From: Ilyonectria destructans | Taxonomy: Eukaryota > Ascomycota > Sordariomycetes > Hypocreales > Nectriaceae | Reading direction: 5' to 3' | Length of the DNA: 64,000 nt | NCBI GenBank assembly: GCA_020740775.1 | Contig: JAHEWK010000001.1 | Span: 4,278,001 to 4,342,000 of the forward strand | Part shown: positions 55,909 through 64,000 of the stretch, in pieces | How positions within the stretch are numbered: the stretch's first letter is position 1 | How the letters are laid out: each line of letters begins with the position of its first letter | Made by a program: the position numbers and the translations under genes | Notes under the pieces: model-generated | Database searches by the model: none | The model's input: only the letters and a program-made list of their open reading frames with translations | Told to the model about the DNA's origin: nothing

Positions 55909-58239
55909 TGGCGAGGGTTACGTGCGACACTGAGAGGGAGAGTCGAGGGTACCGAAGGGGAAAATAAACGATATGATGATTATTCACTAGACAAAATGCA
56001 TAGGATATGGCATTCCGAGCAATATGAGAGAAAGACCGGCAACGAAAGACCCCTAGGAAGGGCATCAATCCTGGCCACACTTCTCCCTCCTTTGCCCAGT
56101 CTCCCTGAAATCACGCTTCGCACCCACGCTCGCATTCATGACCAACAGGCCCAATAGATTACAGGTGCACGGGACGCCAATGGTAAGACCGATGAAGATT
56201 CCCAGTCTTACAACTGTCGTCACTCACACGATGGAAAGCGGCCGCCATCGCACACGCAAGCACTCACTCGCTCACTTGCTCACGCCATCAAGGGTTGATT
56301 ACTTGGCACACTCTCCCACGTCCAATTTCCACCGGAGTCACCAACCAACACGCCATCCGCGCGTTCCCGAGCGTGCGTCGTGGCTCTTTGCTGTTGGCAG
56401 TTTCGAGCGTTGCTTTTCGGCGTCTGCTTTCCCTCGTGCCTCGATGCGCTACTATTCGGCGAGACATACCACACGCCCTTCTCACTCCCATCACCACCAT
56501 CACTCCCTCAATCCCTTGCTCGTCCGTCCCTCGTCCGCGGACGTCTCAGTCCGGAGGGGATGGAGCCTCACCAGATAGAGTCAAGCACAGGGGGTTTACT
56601 GTAGGCTACTGTAGGTAGTATGCCCGGAGCGTCGCACCTTTCTTTCGACGGCGTAGGGAAGGTTGATACGGCCGAGCAGTGTCAGTTTATCGCACTCCCT
56701 CTCGTGGCCCGGTGCCCCATCCGAAAATGTCTCGGCTGCCGGTTGACATCCTATCGTCCCCGGGCCACACAAGCCTTCCCCCGTTCGGTGGGGGGGAGGG
56801 GGCGAACAAAGGGGGAAGAGGGGACGGCGAGTGGAGGGAGCAGGTGGAGGAGGGAGTAGCTTAGAAGCCGGAGCAGCCAAGAAGCCGGAGCGTTGGGTGA
56901 CAAGCCTAAGACTCTCGGTCCCGCTGCTTCTCGTCGCACCTCACCTAGTCGAGGACCGTTACGTCCGCGCGGGGCCCCTAGGTTAGTGGATGGGGGAAGG
57001 TCAAAGAGGGAAATGCGAGCGAAAAAGCCACCTTCCTCGGCAGCTCGGGAGGCGTGCGGTGCGGTGCAGTGCAGCACAGTGTGGTGTGTTGTGGTGTGTT
57101 GGTGGTGGACAAACAACCTAACATTGCCCGCCACTGTTTGGTTGTCTAGACTGCCCCCAAACGCCCGGTTGATCTTGGGGACGCACAGAGGGTTTGGCAT
57201 TTGCACTTTGGCTGTGTGTGTTGTGTTGTTGTGTTGGCCGCCGTATGTCCAGTGTACTGGAAAAAGCAATCCTCATCTCATATCCATGGCGGCTTTGTAT
57301 CACCACAGGACTGGCCAGCGAGAGCACGGCTGGGGTTGGGATGCTGACAGCCACCAGGGGCCTCACCAGGAAACCACAGCAAGGGGCCATAGAGAGGGGA
57401 CCGGATGAAAATAGCATCATGACTTGTTTGTTTGCACAGGAGGTGGCTTCGCGTGCCTGCATCGAGGCTGCGGGTACGATGCAGCATGGGAAATGAAGTC
57501 TCTGTTCCACAGTCCGGCTGCAGCCCGCAGAGCTGGGATCGGTACGTGCTTCGCAGCACATACAGCATGCTGTACAATGCCCTACAATTTCGATCCAGTG
57601 CTGGCTGGTTGCACCGAGGCCGTCCAACTGGCCCATTTCCCGGGACCGTGGATACGGCGACAACTCCAGTGCGCGCCGGCGTCACAACAGCACCAGTGCC
57701 CGTCTTGGCCTGCACGACAGGCGAACGGGGGCTTGATGGGGGCCAAACGATGCAAGGTCCCGTGCGGACTATTACTCGTGAGAGGGCGCCATGGTCCATC
57801 AAAGCTGTCAACCAACACCGGTACATGTGCCGGTAATGAAAGGGCAGGCGGGTCGTGCGAGGTGAGGTGAAGTCGTGTTGTCATAAGCCAGTCAGTGGCG
57901 ACGGGACGAAGAAAACAACAAGCCACGATGGGTCTGAGATGAGCCGATGCTACAGACGGTGTAGGTGTATTCGCGTCATTAACACGGACGTAGTGACGAG
58001 TAGGCGATGGTATCTAGCGAGAGGCGGCGGACTAGGCCATTGCCTTTCCCGCCCGCCGTCGTGGTAGTCTGCGTGGTATACGAAGAAGACATGTCGTTAT
58101 TCCGAGGGTTGTCACTGAGCCACGGGGGTTCGTTTCGGACAGGGCAAAATCATACAGAACGGAGCACGATGACAGGCCCGTCGCCGTTGACATGAGACAA
58201 TCCTGGAAACGAGCCGGCATCAATGTGATTGTTGGGACG

Positions 58240-58295
58240 GATACGCACGTACGCACAAACGCACATCCGCACATACGCACACACGCACGTACCAT
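58240..58295. repeat. (ACGCAC/ACGCACAT)n-like imperfect repeat
   Basis: A run of about nine imperfect ACGCACA/ACGCACGT words forms a low-complexity CA/CG tract. Confidence 0.75.
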
Positions 58296-58739
58296 GCCAT
58301 GGCGTGGGAAACAATCCGACGCCGCGTTTCCAGGTCCGAAGCGCGAGGCTCGCCCGCCCGAAATGTGGCGATCCGTTGGTGGCTGGTGGTTGGTGGTGCG
58401 GCTAACAACCCGCCCTTGCTCGCTGCTTCGCGCTGCGGCGTAGGGAGAACGGACTACGATGTTGGGTCCCGGAAATTTAGTCAGGATAGAAGGCATTAGG
58501 AATCCGCAGTCCTGCCCATTTGGTATAGTTGACCGTGATCGTGGCTGGCGGAGGATAGCTGCTAGGGAGATTGGGGCCCGTAGCCCCTCCGCCTCTTCAG
58601 GCTTATTCCTCTCGCACGCCGCTTCATGTGCCGCCACAGCCAGTCGTTCCATCGACCGGACTCTGTCCGTTCTGCATATCCGTCTCATCACCGCCGCCTC
58701 CGCCGCCTCAACGTGTGAAATGCGTGCGTACGTATGTGT

Positions 58740-58785
58740 TTAGGTGTGCGTGCGTGTGTGCGTGCGTGCGTGCATGGCATGCGTG
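58740..58785. repeat. (GTGC/GTGT)n microsatellite
   Basis: Imperfect GTGCGTGC and GTGTGC units in tandem; roughly the complement of the CGCACA tract 450 bp to the left, so the two could pair as a long inverted repeat. Confidence 0.75.
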
Positions 58786-60119
58786 TCTCTCCTCCTCTCT
58801 TCTGGGCCCTCATATTCCCTTCTCCTTACTTCTCCTTACTCTTGCAGGCCCCTCTCATTTATACAAAACAAAACAAAATCAACCCAACCCCAACAAGTAG
58901 TTCTATCTATGTGATGCCAAGAGAATAAAGAAAAAAACCAAATAGGCTAGAAGGGCCTAAATTTCTAGTACCCCCAAGCCAACAACCGCCCCCCATGCCC
59001 GCGCGCGCGCCCACGCCCTAACTTAATCAACTGGCTCCAGCCCGCAAGCCCAACTGCTTAGGGAACCAGTGTTGGCACTTGGAAAGAAGGACCTACTGTA
59101 GTGCTGTGCACACGGACCCGGCCCTAGAATGGGATGTGCGGGTATCGGCCGGCCGTCTTGGTCCGCCTGGTAAAAAGAAAGGCGACGGCCAGCAGAGGGC
59201 GACGATACATGGTAGAGAAGGAGGAGGCAAAAGAAACTCGCAGCCATGCTCCTTAGTCTAATCTTACCTGCGCGTGGTCCTGTCCCGGCCAAAGCCTCAT
59301 ACATGACTAGGCCGAGGACTGACCCAACACAGGAAAGTTAAAAAGAAAAAAAGAAGAAAAAAAGGAACAAGGCAAAACAACAAGATAGCACAACCTGGCG
59401 CTGTCCCGGGCGGTTTGGTGCCTCACATCAAGAAACGACGGACTTGAGAGTGGCCCCACGCCAACGACGGCCGCCAATTGGCCTAGGAACGAGGTGATAG
59501 AAAACGGCGAGTCATGTGCTAAACGGCCACTGGTCTTCCCCGACTCGACACTCCACATGCGCGGCGCAGAACCCACGCTGGCCCCAGCGCCAAACTCACC
59601 GGTGCCTGAGCAAAAGGCGACGGTTGATTCACGTCGGATCCGTCGGACAGCGCGAGTCTCGGGCGTGTGGACTTTTGATCGGCTTGTGGGGGGAGGGGCC
59701 TCCTGGGAGAGGGGGGAACACGGGGATAGAGGAGTCAAGAAGACGCTTGCGACGGGTAGTCCAGTTTCCCAAGATTTTCACCGTTCGCCTACAGAAAACG
59801 GTCGTACTAGATGGGCTTCAAACGTGCTGTTGGGACAGACCCGGAGTGCCCCGTCCGGCCCGACTCCGCCGGCGCAAGGCTGTCATCGCCAAGTGGGCTC
59901 TCGACGACCGGCGCCGTTACGTGATGCTTGCTGATTAGTATACTATGTACGAACAACCCCCCAAATCCGTGTCTGTGCGGGTTCTCAAGGCCGCAACGTC
60001 TTTGATATCGAAAGTCCGTATCCGTAATCCGTACTCCGTACTCCGTGCCACCCGCCGGGATTCTGGTCACGAAGGCATGCAGAGTTGGGTTCTGGATCTG
60101 GTCATGGGCAGAGTCCTCA

Positions 60120-60165
60120 GCCGACCTCAGGGTCTGGTCCTGGGTCTGGTCCTGGGTCTTGCCTT
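60120..60165. repeat. CTGGTCCTGGGT tandem repeat
   Basis: Short tandem units of GGTCTGGTCCTGGGTCT occur two to three times, embedded in a wider CAGG/CTGG-rich segment. Confidence 0.7.
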
Positions 60166-63100
60166 GGGTCCTGGCCTCCAAAGCGTTCCAGGCCCGTTCA
60201 GCTTTGCGAGATATGCAACGCCAATGCCTCTTCCCGATCCAGGCCTCTGTCGCGAGAGCGTCCAGAACCGCGTTCCCGAGTTGTGTCCCCAGCTGTGCCC
60301 CCGGGCTGTACCTACATAGTAAATGTCTCCTCCACACCGCGCGGGCCAGCATCCCGGAGGGTCTTAGTCTTAGCACCAGCGCTCGGGTCTGGACGGCCAC
60401 GTGTGAGATGGATCCGCCTTTGGCCCTTGCTTGACGAGTTGAGAACGAGGCACCTCCTTGTCGTCTCCTTTAAGCCTTTTTCGGGCCACGCCTTGACCAC
60501 TTGGCTGCCCCGTCTACGCCACACCCTTGCTTGGGCCAAAGACAGGCCAGGTACTCAGCCCTCTGTACCCTTCTGTACTCTCAATCCACCGTCTCCAGCC
60601 GGGGGACGTCGCTAGGCCTCTCCGGAATAGGTCTAGAGTGGCCGAGAGCCTTGAGCTGAGAGCATGGCAGGGCTAGAAAACGTGTGCAACAGACAGAAAC
60701 CCAGTTGACCGATCCTCCGCACCGGTAGTGGTCATCTACCTCGCGTTTCCAACGGCATGCCCGGCCCTCGTAGACCATCTGGCCCTGTGTCCCACCTGTC
60801 CCACCTCCGATGCTGCTCGCTTGTTTTGTTGATGAGCAAGCAGGTGCTGAGTTCTGGACGGGCCGGTCGATGCCGCAAGGATCCCGCCCGGGTGATGTGC
60901 GTCGGAGAAAGCACAGGTGTCGTTTGTCCGAGCCAGACTGAGTTCGTCAACTTTTCCTCTGGGCTGAGTCCGGATCCAGAAGCGGTTGAAATGGCTCCCG
61001 CGCCTGCTCAGAGAGGGATGCTTGGTTGGGATCATGCCCAATTGGCAATTGTGAGGCCCCGTCGCCAACGCCCAAGTCGGTCGCTTGGCTGCGTTGGGAG
61101 GCACAGGTGCGCCAGAGACAGGTCAAGCCAGCATCCAGCCAGCCTCCAGCCAGCCTCAAAGCCTTGGCCCTGGGAGTACGCGTCCAGCCCTGCTCCTACT
61201 GGTCCCATTGACGAGGAACCTCCACGGACCCGGGTGTCGAACGATTGCGCAAGTCCCCATGACCCAGTCCTTTTCCAGCGCTGCGGTAACTAGCAGGTCC
61301 CCGAATCCCACAACGTCCCCATTTAGGCCACCACCTAAAATACGGTTGATTCGTCCTTGTCCCCGAGCCGCCACTGATCTGCCGCCCACCCATAGCACGT
61401 AGTGTGTTAAGACAGGGGAGCCGTTCCCAGCGCTGCGGGTAACCATGGATCTAGCCGTATCGACCCTTGGACCATTGCCTGCCATGGTGCTCGTTCTGTT
61501 GGTGCAGGGAGAATGCCTCGAGGTCATGGTTCCGCGTGTCGCTGCATCGGGGCATCCTCAATCGCAAAGGCAGATTGAAAGCCTTCGCTATTCCTCATCC
61601 GGCGCTAATCATACTTGAAGCTCTCCCCAGCTGGCCAATCGATTACATGATGTGCGCCAAGCGTCTAAATCCCCCCCCTACACTCGTCGCTAATGGAGGC
61701 AGCCAGTTGGTTGGCACCCCGCTGACCCCGGCTGCAATCCCAGTTATTGGGTTTGCGCCAAAACGGATCTTGCCTTGAAGGGTAGACGACAACGATTGCA
61801 CTACCTACACAGAGTGTGACTCGTCATCGCCATTGCTTTTTGATTCCGCTGTACCACCCGATGATGATCCATGAGCTTGCGGAAGTACTGTATACTGTAC
61901 TTTGGAGGGCGAGATCCAATCTTCCCAAGCTAACGCACCTAGCCGAGAGCGGAGAATCAAGGGCCTCTTAATCCTTGAAACTCAAGCTTTTCGACAGTGC
62001 AGTAGTAGGCCAAGGCGATGGGTGCACCACTGGGCATTGCAGACGACAGACGACAGACGACTGATAGACCCGCTCATGGCCACGGATTTCTGCGTCTGCA
62101 CATGCGGTGACTTGTCGTAGGCAGGGGTTGCCTGCGGAGCGGTGGGTGACGCCCAAAAGCTGAGGAGAGCCACAGCCCATCTCGTCGCTTGATTGGGATA
62201 ATCACCGGTCACCAGCTCAGCTCCCTCAATGCGAGTGGGCGTTTCGCCCGATCCTACTCATCGAGTTTCCCAATCGGGCCTTGCTGGGTTGAGGCTTCGG
62301 GTACAGCGTCCGCGTTCGGTTTCGACGGGTGCCGCGGTTTGTTCCCACAGCGGTGGTCTGGAGCCGCAGCTTCACGCGGTGACCGAGGGGATCTACAAGA
62401 TCTTCCCCGCCATCTTCCCCGGAACAAATGTACCCGAGAGACCTGTCAGTGCAAATCCCAGCACACAAGCCGTCGAGAGTGGCTCCGACCTTCTGGACGC
62501 CCGCTTCTCCAGTTCTAGTACTGCCGATCACCATCGAGGTGGAACTCCAATCCTGCCTGTTGGTACCGAAGATTACCGGTGTAGATCGGAGTCGTTACAC
62601 GGTGAACTTCAAGACCAAGTAGTTCCTTGTCCGTGCCAAGAGATGCTTTTCGAACCCACCCGGGCCAGAGCACAAATCTCCGGCGGCGCCTCCACAGTAT
62701 AATGCACATCTTAAGGCGATCAACCCCTGAATAGGATGGATAAGCAATACCGCCCAGGATAGGCATTTAAAACGCCGGGTGGTCCAAAAACAACACGCAG
62801 GATGCAAATACTAGCTTTCATTCAGCGATTCAACGCGGGGTGTTGGGCCATGAAAACTGGAAACAGAAATTTGTTCACATTCGGATGCCGCCACATGCGA
62901 ACATGCGTAATTCTCCCCTCATGAGGGTCGCGCTGCGAGTCGAGACCGTTCTTTCCTCGGGCGCTCCGTGAGTTCGCCGTGTCTCAACCCCACTCGGTAC
63001 CTGAGATGTGGGCGCCGCCCCCGTTGCAGGCCCACCCCAGGTTGTGTGGATCGTGGACGTTGATGAACAGAGCGGCCCCGTATCAGAATTCGCTGTTCGA

Positions 63101-64000
63101 AAAGAAGGCTGGTTGAGGCGGCCTGTTCCTGCGCTTCATTGACCCACGCAGCGCCTCCCGCAAGACCGAGAATCTGAAATCCGTACGGAGTTCAAGAATC
63201 CCATGAAATAAATCTGTGGGCAGCATTGAAAATGACGTGTATGCATCAACATGTTGTCTCAGCAAGCAGATCCCGCCGGAGTTCTATCTCCTATGAGCTG
63301 GCGGAATCTTGGGAAATTTACGCTTGCCGCCCTAAATATAAGCATGCACTCTCGGCGCCAACTCAGTGTAACCCTCTACACAGGGTGATCTTGGGAAAGA
63401 GAGCATGATGACCATGGTGCCGGTTCGGACCCGAGCAATGGCTTTAGTGACAACAGAGCGGCTGTGACAGCCGTCAACAGTATAGCGCCACATTCGGCAT
63501 CATGATAGGGTCATGGCTGACTCGGGAGCTTGCTGGTGTTTTTGCGTAGCCCCTCCACACTGGACCGGGTATCGGCGCTGGCGTTTTGATGAGCGTGCCA
63601 CGATCGGTATCGAAACGACGGACTGCGCGATGTAGTGGATGAGGCTTGAGAGAGCGACCACTCTCCGAGTTCTAGTATCGCGGCGCTCTGGTTCACTGCA
63701 TGTCGGAACTGAAGAGAGCTCATGAAATTGCCCTGAAGCCGTGTCACGCTGGCTCACTTTGGTTGGATGGGGTACACAACGCCAGCCCAACAAAGGCCTT
63801 ACTCTGCATGATGAGGGGCTTACAGGACGAGAGATGCACACTGAATAGGGATAGGCTTGGAAGCACTCTGCCATCCTACATACCATGCGGCTCTGGCAGG
63901 CCTGCGAAGTGCTGTTTGGCGCGTGGCTCTCCCAACCCAACAAGGAGCTTGGGAGGCGTCCATTCGGAAGCGCTCGGGGTCGGCCCAAGGTGATGGAAGC

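Larger units (their letters stand above)
55909..64000. other. 8-kb gene-poor, simple-repeat-rich region
   Basis: No frame shows family-like sequence, catalytic motifs or a consistent exon chain. Overlapping ORFs of 60-220 codons appear on both strands, as expected for GC-rich non-coding DNA. Local features include GTG/TGTG-rich sequence (57,055-57,110), CGCACA and GTGCGT runs (58,240-58,295; 58,740-58,785), CT-rich then CAAAA-rich sequence (58,785-58,900), a CTGGTCCTGGGT repeat (60,130-60,160) and a short C-rich tract. One coding-like island near 62,380-62,640 was noted separately. A long upstream region or leader of a gene beyond the window is possible. Confidence 0.45.

Noticed and set aside
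58032..58691. 219-codon minus-strand frame
   Set aside because: Composition follows CGCACA repeats, no recognisable motif, and several equally long frames overlap it.

Overview
The window is nuclear DNA of a filamentous ascomycete. The evidence is short introns (mostly 47-65 nt) with GT...AG ends and CTAAC/CTGAC-like branch sites, moderate-to-high GC in coding sequence, spliced genes on both strands, and a gene set typical of Pezizomycotina (Zn2Cys6 regulator, HapC, DopA, fungal pyroglutamyl peptidase). Protein style suggests Sordariomycetes, perhaps Hypocreales; that placement is inference. Exon boundaries were worked out by hand from splice consensus and frame continuity. No tRNA, rRNA or CRISPR array was seen.

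0-10 kb: the 5' end of pex10 (minus) is followed by a possible 5-oxoproline (pyroglutamate) module. It holds a Zn2Cys6 regulator (minus), a DUF1445/YcsI-type hydro-lyase related to D-glutamate cyclase (minus) and, across an 0.9-kb divergent promoter, an ATP-dependent 5-oxoprolinase of 1,294 aa (plus). 10-21 kb: a membrane-anchored type-B carboxylesterase with an unusual repeat linker, a 1,016-aa low-complexity protein, a 187-aa unknown protein and MON1. 21-28 kb: DOP1/dopA, divergent from MON1.

28-41.5 kb: a bZIP regulator with a non-canonical basic region, RRN3, hapC (NF-YB), a 4.5-kb gene-free stretch, prefoldin subunit 2, the twin-CX9C protein CMC2 and a TMEM14 protein whose first intron directly follows the ATG. 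41.5-45 kb is a decayed patch with a CCHC zinc-knuckle relic, an AT-rich tract and an internally deleted trypsin-like gene.

45-56 kb is again dense with conserved genes: OST2/DAD1, GRASP, TGS1, a KEL3/KLHDC4 kelch protein, a 56-aa Cys/Trp-rich protein, pyroglutamyl peptidase I and a HAD phosphatase. The last 8 kb (55.9-64.0 kb) shows no convincing gene and is rich in simple repeats.

Functional links: pyroglutamyl peptidase releases 5-oxoproline, which 5-oxoprolinase opens to glutamate. MON1, DOP1, GRASP and OST2 all serve the secretory/endosomal system. HapC belongs to the CCAAT-binding complex, and CCAAT boxes lie in the MON1/DOP1 and OST2 promoters.
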